A DNA stretch of 64,000 bases from Strongylocentrotus purpuratus (taxonomy: Eukaryota > Echinodermata > Echinoidea > Camarodonta > Strongylocentrotidae): contig NW_022145606.1 of assembly GCF_000002235.5 (NCBI RefSeq), positions 20,511,480 through 20,575,479 on the forward strand. The letters are read 5' to 3'. Each line of letters starts with the position of its first letter. Position 1 is the first letter of the stretch. The position numbers and the translations under genes were made by a program. Under the pieces are notes generated by a model. That model saw nothing but the letters and a program-made list of their open reading frames with translations. It was not told where the DNA came from and did not search any database. Of this stretch, positions 12,054-24,294 are shown in pieces.

Positions 12054-12194
12054 CGGAGAGAGGGGATAAAGAGAGAGAAGGAGGGAGAGGATAAAGAGAG
12101 AGAGAGAGAGAGATTAATAAATATAGGGATAAAGAGAAAGGGGCAGAGACAGAGAAAGAGAGCGAGGGCGAGAGAGAGAGAGAGAGAGAGAAAG
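12054..12194 (+). repeat. GA-rich microsatellite of unit 2
   Basis: Imperfect (GA)n tract equivalent to 1747-1897, in the same position relative to the flanking blocks. Confidence 0.9.
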
Positions 12195-13211
12195 CTTCAA
12201 CGAATCGTGGGAATTACATGTATGACATTTGGCCCCCTAATTGGCTAGACACATGCTACAACAACATTGTTAATATATATGTGCAATGTGTACCATACAA
12301 CACATGTTTTATTTATATATTTCATAACAAAATGAGAAATCTAATGACATGACCAATATTTTACGTTAGTAATATCGGAAAGAAGATTAGCTAGAGATCA
12401 TATCAGGTGATCATGTTTTGATTGAAATGAATGGATAAAAGTAACATAGTATATGGGTCACATTAACACATTGTACATTGCAGATTTGTCTTGTTAGTTG
12501 GTTTAGCATGTTATGTGTGAACAAGGCACAGTACACATCCTTCAACAATCATGAAATAATGAATGCTGACAATAGAAATGATCCGGATAAAATGTGAGGA
12601 ACTTCCACAAATTGACAATCCATCGTACAAAGACAGTCTTAATTTTTCACATGCATGTGCAGAATTGAAAATAACTCTCGAGTAGAAAAATTCATTCTCA
12701 AAAAACATACGGAAGGAAATTATTAAATGCAGCATAATTTCCTGCTTCATGTCGTTGGAGCTGGAAAGATATTAACCCTACAACCTATATGTATGTCAAA
12801 GTATATGATTAAACACCATTCTGGCTCACCGCAGACTATTCATTACAACTTATTTAAGATATGTAGATGAAATATACATGCACATTATCATATACATGTA
12901 CAGTTAACAACTAACATATTATTTTACCCTTACCCCCTGCCTTACCAAGTTGTGTAATGGTTTAAGTACGAGGATTTAAGCAGTTGATTTGAATCTTTCT
13001 TGAGAATGGTTAGGCTTAATTTATATTTCTTGACATATTAAAGTTTATCTAAAAGTATTTAAGAAAGGCGCTAATCGAACCAACCTTTTTTATTATCATT
13101 TTACGAAAACAAAAATATTATTTACAAGGGTTATGAAAATGTTAGTTCTTAATTGTTTGTATTTGTGAATAATCCATGTACTTTATATAAAAGTGAATGT
13201 TCATGTTTTAG

Positions 13212-13282
13212 ATACCCTCCTGGATCTGATAAAGCAGAGGATGTCTTCCTCATCATTAACCTGCAATTGGCAAGAGACTCCA
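13212..13282 (+). other. Candidate 71-nt 5' exon, unit 2
   Basis: Same acceptor (TTTTAG) and donor (GTACGT) pair and the same 71-bp length as at 2881-2951, with several mostly replacement substitutions. Confidence 0.4.
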
Positions 13283-14205
13283 GTACGTTCATGTAATACA
13301 GTTATTTTTCTATGCTCTCAATAATTATCATAAAGACATTGTGTTAGTAAAATGTCAACAAATCAACCTTTGAATAGTTTTCATTTCTTGCAACTGTTAT
13401 ACATTTAACTACAACAGACGAAGGTCTGCACCACCCCCGTGGAAAATATGACAAATACTGTCATGATTGTCGTTCCTATTTACCCTGCCCCTACCCAAGA
13501 GAAAAGGTAGTAATAAAATATTATAAACCCTGTAACAATTTAAAATTGTAAACAAAGCAGGAACATAAATATATTCAGAGCAGTACCATTGTCTCCACCA
13601 ATATTTATTTATATATAGTAAGAGAGAGAGAGAGAGAGTGAGAACCAAGAAAATTTGAGATTTGTCCTATATTTGTAATAATACACATGTATAGTCAACC
13701 AAAACTCAAAAGGACGTTATCACTTCAAGCCAAACTATACTACCAGCATCCCATCTAGCACCATCTCGTGTCAGCTGTAGCAGTATAGTCCAGTAACTCG
13801 CTGCGCTGTTGGTTCTTGCATCGACTCGTATATCTTGGCTATGCACTGTTGGCATGTTGACAATTAGATGGCGCTGTGCAATAAACAGTACATTAGGGCA
13901 GGAGCTTCATCTGTTCAGTGTTGCTTGTATACACCCGTCGCAATGCCAAACCAACTCCACACCGACTCTAACCCGAACGGTTCCGGGCAATTGGAGTTCA
14001 TGTATGCCTAATATTTTGTTCAGTCTGGATACTGTCTAGTGTTGGTCTTGCTTGTTTTAATGTCCTTCTGGCTCTCAGCTAACACTCACATTTGGCACAT
14101 TAACGCCTCTTAGCTCTCCATTAATCCAGAATACAAGTCACGTGACCCCTCAGATTGTAATTTGATACAGTCACGATTTATTTTGAGGGTTACATTGATG
14201 ACATA

Positions 14206-14318
14206 TTATACAGTAGGCATGCAGGTGCACAATTGGTGGTGCACCCGCAAGCCTACTAAACATCTACATCACCATGCAAGCCGATACTTACAATCAGCAG
14301 CATCTGATCACATATTTG
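14206..14318. other. Unit-2-specific ~110-bp insertion with a hairpin
   Basis: Units 1 and 3 read straight from GACATATT-like sequence into CTTCAAATTGG, whereas unit 2 has about 110 extra bases. These include GTAGGCATGCAGGTGCAC and its near-complement GTGCACCCGCAAGCCTAC around a short loop (about 14215-14258). The origin is unknown. Confidence 0.5.
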
Positions 14319-16252
14319 TCTTCAAATTGGCAACTATTATACTTTTCGTTTTGTTTTTTAACTGTTAACATAAATGAAATGTCCCATGTAAACATATACA
14401 CGGTTGAGAATCATGTTGAAAATTTCAAGGGAAAAAAGGCCAATCTTAATCTTTAAACAATGATTTTGAATTTCTCAAGGTATTGCCAATTTAACGATTT
14501 TTTAATATTTTGTTTTATTCTTGACATATTCATAAAATTAACATATAAATGGTGTTGGCAGAAGTTTTCGACCCTTCTGGCTTTTTTTTAGGGAATTGAA
14601 TCAAAAGTTATCGAGCCAAACCACAAATTGTGGTAGGGCTGTCTCGAAAGGGTGAGTGCATCAATCACCTAATGAAATAATTTGTAAACAGCTAGAATGT
14701 ACACAATCAACCTTTAACAAATTATCTTACAAAATCTCTTTTCAGAAGTAATATTTTAAGCCTATTTATTAAATATAATATTACCATATACAATGTATAA
14801 GATACAAAACAAAATAACATCTGGCGATTGGAACACTTGGAAGCGCAACTTTTGTCAGGGGCTTCAATATTGCACTATATAACAGACACTGATAACACGT
14901 AGGGACGTGCATCTCAGATTAAATATTGTTAAACGATGCCTTTAAAGCTCCGTAAAGATCTATTGTCACACACTATCCTCGATGGGATAATATGGCATAT
15001 AAATACATTTCTCATATAGACTTTGAGTTCCTCTTATAATTTCATCATTCAATGGCTAGCATGCACCAACCAAGACATGACACATTAAGTCTTTTTATTC
15101 AATGTGATACATAGTACAGAACACATTTCTTTCTTCTCATATTCAACCGCATGACCAACATTTTTCAACCGGATTCAATGCCAAAAGATCATATCAACTT
15201 TCCGGAAGCAACAAGTCATTCCAGTACGTGATAATTTGTGTGAAGTCTGCTTTAAAAACTCGTCGAACAAAAATAGGCCTTGTTAAACTTCCTTTAAAAA
15301 AAGTTGCGCGATCGCTCATTTCCCCTGAGCTGTAATAGCCTTTGTCACTTATGCATGTTGAAATGTTGATATACTTCGCTAATGATATTCCTGTGACGTT
15401 GGGTACATATTGAAATATAGATATGAATATTGCTGTGCTGTGGACTTTACAGAGCTCATTCCTGTGCAACAATACGTTTCTCAAAGAGTAAGTTTATCAT
15501 TCTCAAAGTTTATTATAGAACCTGCAATATAAGATTTCATGAGAACAATAAGACCTGCATACTAATGTTATCTATACATTTTAGCATCATTTTTCTACAA
15601 CTACACTACAACTGGTACATAGCGACCACTAAGGTATATGCAAAGTAGATTCCAGTCATAGAGATGCCAATATGTATAGCAGGTGTATGGAATGGCTAAT
15701 AACCAGGGGTTAGGGAGAAAACATGAACATTTATATACGATAGTCAGCGTGTATATATAGATCGTACATACGTGCGTTATTTTGTAAAACTTTTGTAATT
15801 TAGGTTATATTTGATTTTGTTAATTAATACTTACATATCAGCACTGGAGGCACATGCTACTCAAATATATGCCACAAGAAGCTCAAAGCAAATGAAGGGT
15901 TCAGATGATTCAGCTCTGCTCATAGAGATTTTGCGCAATTAACTTATTATTGTAAGCCTTAAACTGATATATTGCGCGATAATATTGTCCCAACAGTTTG
16001 ATTTTAAGTACACTTTAATATAAATTAACATTTACATTTACTTTTTACGTAACCTCATTTTGTTATCAGTTCACTGTCGATTCGGATATAATAATGTTTA
16101 ATGTTTGCACAAAACAGACTCGACTAGATTCATGTATAAAATACAGTCATCTGTGCAGGGAGTGCAAGTACCAAAGATACATGTCAAGACTATTTAATCT
16201 TCCATTTTTACAAAATTCCCGAACATGGACTACAACATACTTTTCAGAATAC

Positions 16253-16395
16253 AAGATACAAGATACAAGATATTTTATTTGGTCTTTGCAAACAAGTTAC
16301 ATAGAAATTTAATTTCCAATGGCGTTACAGTAATATTCAAGAAAATACATAATTACAAGAAATAAATACAAGGCCCGGACTTACAAAATATGATG
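16253..16395 (-). mobile_element. LINE-like 3' end fragment
   Basis: Read on the - strand it ends AATAAAATATCTTGT followed by repeats of ATCTTGT, the form of a non-LTR element 3' terminus with a short tandem tail. No reverse transcriptase motif is present, so assignment rests on the tail alone. Confidence 0.4.
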
Positions 16396-16689
16396 ATAGT
16401 TAAAAAGCCAAAGTTAATTACACTGATGTATAATATACCTAGAAATAACCATCATTCCCTCGCCCTCTATATCACTAACAAGAAAGTCAGAACTGACACG
16501 GAGAGGTACCAAGATTGGGCTAAAGATAAGAGAGTCAATAAACATGATCACTAACAAATATATACATCAATCTGAGACATTAATTTCCTTCCGTACACTC
16601 CAAAATCACTTTCTTCAACTGAAAAGGGTCATTAAATCAAATGTGTGTACCTTATTAGCTATCGTGTCACATGGTGGAAAACGAGTTCT

Positions 16690-17115
16690 GGCCATGTAAT
16701 GGTATTTTGAAAGAAACGTTGTAGAATCGATCAGAAAAGGGTGATAATCTAGCATATGAGTAATGGTGAGTCCTGCAAGGTTCTGGAATCATCAAAATGA
16801 TAAGAAATTGTGCCCAGTCTTAGTAAAGTTGCAAGCACTTTACACATTGGCCCGAATTCACAAAGGAAGTTTGTCGACAAACCAAGGTTTATGTACGTCA
16901 TATGACGCGTTTTGACGCGTTTGTTTACAAACCTGGTTTGTAAATAACAAAAGGAGGTTTGTCGAAACAAAAGGAGGTTTGTCGACAAACCTCCTTTGTG
17001 AATTCGGGCCATAAAGTTGTATATTAGACTACCCTATATCTATCCAGTCCGAATACATATAACAATTAACCAAATATATCAATTAGTAGGCGGTTTTCAG
17101 GCAAACTTGTATGAT
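16690..17115 (-). repeat. Dispersed repeat copy (family R1), - orientation
   Basis: The reverse complement matches 28345-28640, with shorter matches at 31640-31745 and 37560-37720. The shared core is ACTGGGC, a GATGATT.CAGAACCTTGCA block and CTTTTCTGATCGATTC. This copy is split by the MITE at 16849-17010, which is absent at the same point at 28345-28640. Confidence 0.65.
16849..17010. mobile_element. MITE with GGCCCGAATTCACAAAGGA termini
   Basis: 162 bp. Both ends are inverted copies of GGCCCGAATTCACAAAGGA, and the interior holds further GGTTTGTCGACAAACC palindromes. Relatives lie at 32317-32538 and 54162-54339 with the same termini. It interrupts a dispersed repeat, which gives its edges. 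The superfamily is not determined. Confidence 0.75.
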
Positions 17116-17436
17116 CACGTATTAGTCAAAATATATTCTTTCACATGATTGGTAATAAGAGCTTCCACTTCATTTTTTGGAGAGGGGCGTTTCCAAAACT
17201 GGTCATTTACATCATAAAGAGTAGGAAAAGGTTCATACGTATTTTCACCTACAACGTTGTGGATAATTGTCTATGTTTTTTTTCTTCATAAATTTCCTCA
17301 ACGTTAGACAACGTAAAACTTGTCGATAAGACTGCGAGTATGATATTGACAATACACTTTATGAGTAATGCTATATTTGACAAGATGTTTTTAATAAGTT
17401 TTAATGTAATGCTTCATTGTATGATGTGTTGAAGTA

Positions 17437-17704
17437 CCGGAGTGTTGGCTCAGTCAGTAGAGCGTCCGCCTCACAACCGGGAGGGTCGTGGGTTCGATCC
17501 CTGGCCGCGTCATACCAGAAGACGTTAACAAATGGGAGTTGCTGCTACCTCGTTTGGCATTCAACAATAAGGGGTAGAGCAACGTCGATCTGACGCTGCT
17601 CAGTGGCTGCCGGGCTCACGATCAATTGGACAAAACGAATTTTCATTTAGGTTTAATTAATACAAATTGGAGTGGACTAACATATTATTATTATTATTAT
17701 TATC
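17437..17704 (+). mobile_element. tRNA-headed SINE
   Basis: The head has pol III box A-like TGGCTCAGTCAGTAGAGCG and box B GGGTTCGATCCC in tRNA spacing. It is followed by a unique body (CGTCATACCAGAAGACG onward, CTGACGCTGCTCAGTGGCTG) and ends in (TTA)n. The equivalent place near 41575 and 56205 lacks it. It resembles SINEs I associate with sea urchin genomes. Not a functional tRNA gene. Confidence 0.85.
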
Positions 17705-18203
17705 AGGTAGTTAACGTTATTTATAAAATATGTCATAATATTAATTCAAAAATACCTAGTCAGGGCTCAGTTATATAGCGCCGCATACATCGCCCCTATA
17801 TTTTTTGGCCACCTGACCCTATTACGTATCATCAAGAACACTGCTGTAGAAGTGTTCAAATGATCCAAAACCTATAGAAAAAACAAGATCAACATGTCAA
17901 CTTTGATTTACATCGATCATCAGTTTTTGTAATTGTAAATAATGTATGCGAATACTATTAGTAAATTATTAATCCCATTTTTTTCTAATCACTAAAAAGC
18001 CTGTCGAAAGTACAATTTCTTTGGAGCAACGCGTGTATAATATAAATTATAAACATTTAAAAAAAAAAAACTATAAATTCAATATACCTATTATTTGCTC
18101 TTAGTGCATTCGTAATATGGAGGTTACTTATTGTTGGTGAAGATGCCCATCTCAAATTTTCAAGACCATGGAAGTGTTTGATTATTAGATTGTTACAAAC
18201 GGT

Positions 18204-18496
18204 CAGGCGCGTACGCAGGGAGGGTTGAGGGTTAACCCCCCCCCCCCCCCCCCGCCCCCAACCCTTCTTCATTTTTGTGTGTATTTTGGAGCCCCCCCCC
18301 CCTTTGTTTTTTCGTTTTTTTTATATTTAGTACAAACAAAAAAAGTAATAATAATAATTATGCCAACGGCTGACCCCCGCTCATTCAGCTGTTGGCTGAG
18401 TCGTTGCGATTTTTGTTGGAACCCCCCCCCCCCCCAAAAAGTGACCTGTTAACCCCCCCCCCCCCCCCTTGAAAAAAAAACCTGCGTACGCTACTG
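18204..18496. mobile_element. hAT-like MITE upstream of gene 2
   Basis: 293 bp. Termini CAGGCGCGTACGCAGG and CCTGCGTACGCTACTG are inverted repeats beginning CAG and ending CTG. The element is flanked by a perfect 8-bp duplication CAAACGGT (18196-18203 and 18497-18504), the hAT signature. Empty sites are visible at about 42050 and 56890 before genes 3 and 4. The interior is rich in C runs. Confidence 0.85.
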
Positions 18497-18637
18497 CAAA
18501 CGGTATATGACCTTTGTGTATCAATGTCAAAACAATTTCCATGAAGGAAATACATTACCATTTAATAACAGTGTTTTGTGTTACGTGCATGAGGATATAT
18601 TACTTATGGAGGTCATTGCATTAAATGTTTTTCAATC

Positions 18638-18860
18638 TGTTCCTCTCTCTCTCTCTCTCTCTCGGTCACTCCCTTCGACCCTCTCCTTCAATAAGCTCTT
18701 CTAATCCGTTTCGTTCTCACTTTTTCTCACCCTCTTTTTCTTCCTCCCTACGTGACTCACCCATCACTCCTAAATTCTTCTCTTCTTCTCTCATGCTTCC
18801 TTCCCCCTCCTTTTCTCTCTCCCTTCCTTTTGCCTTCTTTCTGTCCCTCCTTCGTCCTTC
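18638..18860 (+). repeat. CT-rich tract before gene 2
   Basis: Long pyrimidine tract including (CT)n, ending at the acceptor CCACAG (AG 18868-18869), 18 nt before the ATG. It probably acts as the polypyrimidine tract of a 5' UTR intron. Confidence 0.75.
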
Positions 18861-18887
18861 CTACCACAGTTCAATACTCAGATCAGG

Positions 18888-20693
18888 ATGGCGGCGAACT
18901 TCAGCTCTACAGAAGACATCTGTGAAAGAGAGAATTGTCAATCAGTCACAGATGTGACATACTACGTGAAGGAGAAGAAGAAGCTCTGCGATGACTGCGC
19001 CTCCACAGAGGAATGCATCGGAAAAGCTAGAAAGGGTAGGCCCAATCTTTATTGTGAGAAGCATGATGGTGAAGAAATCAAACTGTATTGTACAACCCAT
19101 AATGTAGCAGTGTGTCAATTATGCGCAATGATAGATCATCATGACCCGTCTTGCGTACGACAGGATATAGAGGGCGCCATCATGGATAGTAGAGCAAAAA
19201 TAAACATTCTGAAAGAAAAAGCAAAGGAAAAATTGGAGCTTTGTCGAGTTTATGGAGATCATATTCATCAGTGTAGGAAAGACACCAACACCTATTTACA
19301 AGCTTTGAAAGATGAAGTAGATTCGGTAATCAATGAGGCGGTCCAAACAGACAAAGACAAAGAGAAGGAGGATCTTGCTAAAATCAACCAGGAGATTGAT
19401 GAGAAGAATCAAAATCTTCGCGAGGAGATTCAACAAATCAATGAAAAGATTCGAAAGAACGATGAGGAGAGAGAGAAGCGAATTGAATTAAACCGTTCAT
19501 ATGCAGAGAAAAGACGAGAGCCAATCGACAATAAACAACAGGATTTGCAAACTGACATTAAGAACATAGCTGAAGAGAAAGAAAGAAAGATTAGTGAGTT
19601 GGAGAAAGCATGGCAGGATAAAACAAAAACCACAGAGACTACAATACAGAAACTTGATACAGTACTCGAAAATGATGAAAATGTCGTCAAAGACGGGCAT
19701 CATGTGAAGATTTCAGTGAGAGGTGAACTCAAGAAGCCACTGAATAAGGGTGAGGTGAAACAAGTCACTGATACCATTTTGGGTGTGAGGTTTGTGAAGG
19801 GTGCTGGGAGAGAGAAGTATGATGGGAGGATAGATGGGTATGATGGGGAATGGAAGCTCATTGATACAATCAATGATAAAATCAAATTCCCAGCCGTTGT
19901 AGGATACCTGGATGAATGCAATGTGATCATCACAGATAGATTAAGTGGTAGCCGACATACATACATGTTAGATATAAACACTAAAAACAGTCGGAGAGTG
20001 ATAACTGGTAGGGGTACATCATTGATTCTCTCCTGTGCATTGCTGAATGATGACAAAATAGTATGCGGTAAATACAGCGAGGGTTGTACAGAGAACAGTT
20101 TGACTGAATGCATCAGTGTGTACGACAGACAATGGAAGCACATCAATGACGTCACAATACCCAAAAACACAACGTTTGATAAAACAAGGGTGGATGTAGC
20201 TGTTGACCAGGATGGGATGATCATTGCTGCTGAGTGGGTGCAGTCTAAGATTTACGTCATCAACCCAGCTGATGGTAATATCATAAATACCATCGCATGT
20301 AAAGATAATATAATATTGCGTGGTGTACTATCATCAGGACACATCATCGCTCGACCCTCACCACCCGATCACAAATTGTACATCATCGACAGACAGGGTG
20401 CTCAAAGGGAAATCCCCCACAGTGGTGTCATCCAGAATGCCTGCATCGATCCTATGACAGACGACCTCTACGTCGTGACATCAGATGAAGAGTACAAGAC
20501 GTGTATGATTGATCAGGTGATGAGCGGGAGTGATATGAAGAAGAGAAGGGTAGCATCATTCCCCCTATCAACTAAACTGGATAATAGGAAGAGATACTTT
20601 AAACATTCTCGGGTGATGATGACGTCATCAGGGAAACTGATTGCTAGCGATGCAGACAACATTCTCGTATTCAAAAACAGATTTACCCTATAA
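18888..20693 (+). CDS. RING-less TRIM-like protein, B-box gene 2 of the tandem array
   Basis: 601 residues, one exon, starting at MAANFSS; the open frame itself begins at this Met, which fixes the start for the family. It has the full set of N-terminal cysteines (C12, C17, C34, C37, C43) and the B-box (C56, H59, C68, H71, C76, C79, H84), then a charged coiled coil (about 92-290) and the propeller-like C-terminus (about 300-601). Two residues of the VSD turn before the propeller are absent relative to copies 1 and 3, and the loop after the ST(K/E)L motif near the C-terminus is three residues shorter than in copies 1 and 4. It looks intact, with a usable-looking 5' acceptor. Probably a cytosolic oligomeric scaffold; partners are unknown. 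Confidence 0.9.
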   Translation: MAANFSSTEDICERENCQSVTDVTYYVKEKKKLCDDCASTEECIGKARKGRPNLYCEKHDGEEIKLYCTTHNVAVCQLCAMIDHHDPSCVRQDIEGAIMDSRAKINILKEKAKEKLELCRVYGDHIHQCRKDTNTYLQALKDEVDSVINEAVQTDKDKEKEDLAKINQEIDEKNQNLREEIQQINEKIRKNDEEREKRIELNRSYAEKRREPIDNKQQDLQTDIKNIAEEKERKISELEKAWQDKTKTTETTIQKLDTVLENDENVVKDGHHVKISVRGELKKPLNKGEVKQVTDTILGVRFVKGAGREKYDGRIDGYDGEWKLIDTINDKIKFPAVVGYLDECNVIITDRLSGSRHTYMLDINTKNSRRVITGRGTSLILSCALLNDDKIVCGKYSEGCTENSLTECISVYDRQWKHINDVTIPKNTTFDKTRVDVAVDQDGMIIAAEWVQSKIYVINPADGNIINTIACKDNIILRGVLSSGHIIARPSPPDHKLYIIDRQGAQREIPHSGVIQNACIDPMTDDLYVVTSDEEYKTCMIDQVMSGSDMKKRRVASFPLSTKLDNRKRYFKHSRVMMTSSGKLIASDADNILVFKNRFTL

Positions 20694-20877
20694 ATCGAAT
20701 CCCATTCGTTAACAATTGTCCATGTTCACTACATCATAAAACACGCCGATCTACATAAACATATGATATGGCTAAAAAAGTGTAGAATCCAAACAAAAAC
20801 ATTTAAATCTCAATATGTGTTGTATAACAGATGCCTAGATTATGAATCGTTTCAAATCACTTTGTTATCGCAAACAA

Positions 20878-20945
20878 CAGTTCAGTTCAGTTCAGTTCAG
20901 CTCAGTTTATTATCAATTTTTCTCAAGCATAAAAACAATTTTATA
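20878..20945 (-). mobile_element. LINE-like 3' tail (CTGAA)n
   Basis: On the - strand the sequence reads AATAAACTGAGCTGAACTGAA with repeating CTGAA, the form of a non-LTR 3' end. No coding part is seen nearby. Confidence 0.45.
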
Positions 20946-21829
20946 ATATAGGATTTCCCTGCCATATTCGCGAGTTTGTCATTGAAATTAATTTGTCTTG
21001 CGTTCAAATTCGACGGTTTTAGTGCAGTCAGTATTATCTCGGGTTAATATTCCCTTTTCTAGTTTTCAAATCTATGGAATTCTCGTTAAAATCTACGTGT
21101 GTTTCATTCAAATTAATGAACAATGTGCTTCTTTCGTAATTTGGTCATTCGATTTGGCGCAACACGATTTTCTGACAACGCGATGGTGTACTTCTAGCAT
21201 TCGAATTCATTTGTATCATTCAAATTAGCACTTTGTGCACTTAAATTGATGGTCAATATACATTTCTCGTTTATTACACACTTTTTATAGCTTATTCTTT
21301 TTCTTTCAAGATTGTTTTTTCATGTGTATTTCATCATATTTCATTTTCTTGCATTTATAGACTTATACTTATTCGTAGACGAGAGTCTTCATGCATGGCT
21401 GATTGTCAACGAAACGGAGTTAAGTCTTTTGTCAAATCTGCTTTTTGCTACGGCAGGCACCCAGTGAAAACGAATTCGTTTGTTAAAATTATGAAAATGT
21501 AAGGGCTACTTTAAACAAACAGAACTTTGTTATTCCTCTCTCATTTTTCCTGATTGAGGTGTCATATGAAAGGGCAGAAACTCAACTTTCTAGAAATGTG
21601 AATTTTTCTTCGAAATTCAGATACCGCCCGCCAAATGTCTTTTTGGTTTCCTTCCTTCAAATTGCTTTTAATCACTTATGCGTGAAATATGCATCATCTG
21701 AGTAGCATCACATGAAAGAGGAAACTCTAAGCTTTCCAAATATGTATCATTCATTAATTATGGTTGTGATTAAGTTATGATAAAACATCGATACTTCTCG
21801 GTTTCGTTTTTTCTGGGACGCACTGTATA
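20946..21829. mobile_element. Probable mariner-like non-autonomous element (right end only)
   Basis: Ends GGGACGCACTGTA (21817-21829), the inverse of the TACAGTGCGTCCC terminus common in Tc1/mariner elements. After it the unit-specific tandem array resumes. I could not find the matching left terminus, so the left edge is a guess. Confidence 0.45.
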
Positions 21830-21834
21830 TTTAT

Positions 21835-23165
21835 ATTAGAATGATTAATACAATAATCAAATGGGCTACAAAGTCTTGTTATTTCATACGAAATCATTTA
21901 TGTTACAAGTTTACAACATGTACATAGCGACATATTACCCAGTATTTGTGAGATTGAAATTTGTTGTTAATATCGGTTTCCTACGATATATCTTAATCTT
22001 TGTCTGCAGTTTTATAGAAGCGATGCTATAAAAAATTATATAAAAAAGTAGCAGTCCTGCTATCTATAACACATACACCATGTAAATAGCTGCATAATAC
22101 TAAGTTTCTGCAACATTAGATTTGGTTAACTTTTAGTTTGTTATGAGATATGTTGATGTATATGTTAGGTTAAATAATATAACAATGAAATAGGGTGAAG
22201 TTTCATTATCTATCAAGAAAGTATGTACATTACTCAAACGCTCATGATACATACATATCAGCATAATATAAAGTATATGTACATTTTGATATTGTTGTTT
22301 TTATAATTTAGCTATGGGAAATATCATTCTTTGATATGTATCTTAATATAACAGATACAATAATTAAAATACGTGTAAGCTATACAGTTTGTCATTGCTC
22401 ACAATCATCACATGTAGATTATACTGATTACTTGTAAAATTTAAATGGTGGATTTTTGTATTTGCTCTGAGGCATGTTGGTACATACATGTAGCTATCAA
22501 ACAAATATTACACACATGATATAACATTGATGCAAGGTAATGAGGATGAAGATTACGATGATTATGATGATGGCTTACAATGTATTGTATAGTAATGGTA
22601 TGATATCAGCATGTATCAAGAAATTATTCACATTACAAGTATGCTCAATACATGTGCATAACAGCATAATTCACAGCAATAGTAAGATGTTACTTATTTG
22701 ATTGTTAATTATTATATAAGATACGTTAAACTGTGTTGTCTAGGTTGATGGCTATGTTATTACAGTAACATAAGTTTAAGTGTTTGTTCTTTTCCTTCAT
22801 CTTACTCACGGTATGGAGATCACTGTATGTGTTGGTATGCCAGTACACATACTACTACTGGCAACTATTACTCTCCTTTGCTAGTTAAAATGTAGTTTTT
22901 GTTTTTTTTCTGTTTAATGTTGTTGTTTTTGTTCGGGAGAGGAGTATTCTTCTTTTATTTTATTACAATAGCAAATGTATTATTGTATGAGTTTATCTCT
23001 TGTTATTTGGTTTATTTGTAATTTTTGGTCTGTGGTAGATGAATAAAAAGTAACATGCTGAAATAATGTTTTGGTATCTATTCGTAGACCACTCATATAA
23101 CACATTCATGAAAATAGCTGTAGCATACAGTACCAAAGTATGACGTCATAAGGGTTAATTCGTTA
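21835..23165 (+). repeat. Degenerate ~180-bp tandem array, unit 2
   Basis: Continues the array type of 8760-11230 but lacks its proximal part, which the inserted stretch 20878-21829 replaces. The distal monomers are collinear with about 9950-11230 of unit 1. Confidence 0.65.
23141..23148. promoter_or_regulatory. TGACGTCA palindrome at unit boundary
   Basis: A full CRE-type palindrome within GTATGACGTCATA near the start of the boundary block. The same 8-mer is at 39627, 40189 and 50673, with one-base variants at 48139 and 63583. It may be no more than a conserved part of the repeat. Confidence 0.35.
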
Positions 23166-24294
23166 AGGTTGCCGGTTCCCAACATGTGTGTGTGCAATTA
23201 ATTATTGCCTTAAAGCCTCCGTATATTGTGCCAGTAACAACATTTTGCTACTCTTTTTGCAATTATGTTCTTTATTATTACCATGTATTCTCCGTATTAA
23301 TTAAGAAATATTAAAATGCATTGGATATTTATAAACAAGCTGCTTGGCATTTCGATTGTATTGCAAATGTAATTATTCCAATATGAGGTAAGACATCGTA
23401 TTATCAGATATTTTGCATCAGTTGGAAATAAATTCAAATCAAATCTTTATATTGAGGTATTGTACTGTTATGACTTTTGTCTTTTGTCCATGTACATTTT
23501 ATTCAAAACAGAGAAAGTGCATCATATGACCCATAATCAATGTTAGAAATTTCAGAACAGACATTAGTTAGTGGTCATATCAAGATACATTTGTTTGATG
23601 AAATAAATTAATATACTATTTGGGACACATTAACCCTTTTCTCATGTCAGATTTGTTTTGTTAGGTGGTTTAGCGTATTTCGTGTTAACATGGCTCAGTA
23701 CACGACCTTAAACGGTCATGAAAGAATGAATGCTGACAATAAAAATGATCCATAGAAAAAGTTAGGAACTTCCACAAATTGACAGTCCTTCGTACAAAGA
23801 CATTCTTGATTTTAACATACATGTGCAGAATTGCAAATAACTTTCGAGAAGGAACATTCATGTAGAAGTCCAACATACGGAAGGAAATGATTAAAGGCAA
23901 CATAATTTCCTGATTCATGTATAGTTGGAGCAGGAAAAATATTAACCCTACAATCTACATGTATGTCAAAGTATAAGATTAAACAACTTTCTTGCTCTCA
24001 GCATACTATTCATTACTATTTATTTAAGATATGTTGATGAATATACATGCACATTATCATATACATGTACAGTTAACAATTACATTATTATCACACCCTA
24101 AACCCTGCATTACTAAGTTGTGTAACGGTTTAAGTACGAGGATTTAAGCAGTTGATTTGAATCTTTCTTGAGAATGTTTAGAATTAATTTATATTTCTTG
24201 ACATATTAAAGCTACATCTAAAAGTATTCAAGAAAGGCGCTAATCAAATCAGCCCTTTTTTATTAATATTTAACGAAAACAAAAATATGATTTA

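Larger units (their letters stand above)
12195..15822 (+). other. A-type 5' flank of B-box gene 2
   Basis: Collinear with 1898-5510 and the orphan flank in unit 3. It contains the 71-bp exon-like block (13212-13282), the block at 13745-14060 and the donor-like GTAAGT at 15488. It shares with unit 3, but not unit 1, the block at 14588-14830. The small frame at 13809-14039 resembles one at 25280-25549 but the reading frame is broken in unit 1, so I do not call it a gene. Confidence 0.65.
15823..17290. other. Inserted repeat-rich stretch in unit 2
   Basis: Begins where A-type similarity ends (TTTTGTTAA). From about 17290 the sequence becomes homologous to the proximal upstream region of genes 3 and 4 (41548 and 56074). 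In between lie a LINE-like tail, a dispersed repeat in - orientation and a MITE, annotated separately. Nothing is recognised in 15823-16252. Confidence 0.5.
11271..23190 (+). repeat. Tandem duplication unit 2
   Basis: Second paralogous block, holding gene 2. It starts with the boundary block near 11290 and repeats the A-type landmarks. Compared with unit 1 it carries extra insertions at about 14206-14318, 15823-17290, 17437-17704 (SINE), 18204-18496 (hAT-like) and 20878-21829. Confidence 0.8.

Noticed and set aside
13809-14039. Small protein conserved between units (also 25280-25549)
   Set aside because: The N-terminal halves are in different frames, the unit 1 copy is broken, and substitutions do not favour silent sites.
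17437-17510. Functional tRNA gene
   Set aside because: Boxes A and B are present, but the ends do not form an acceptor stem and the sequence continues into a SINE body with a (TTA)n tail.
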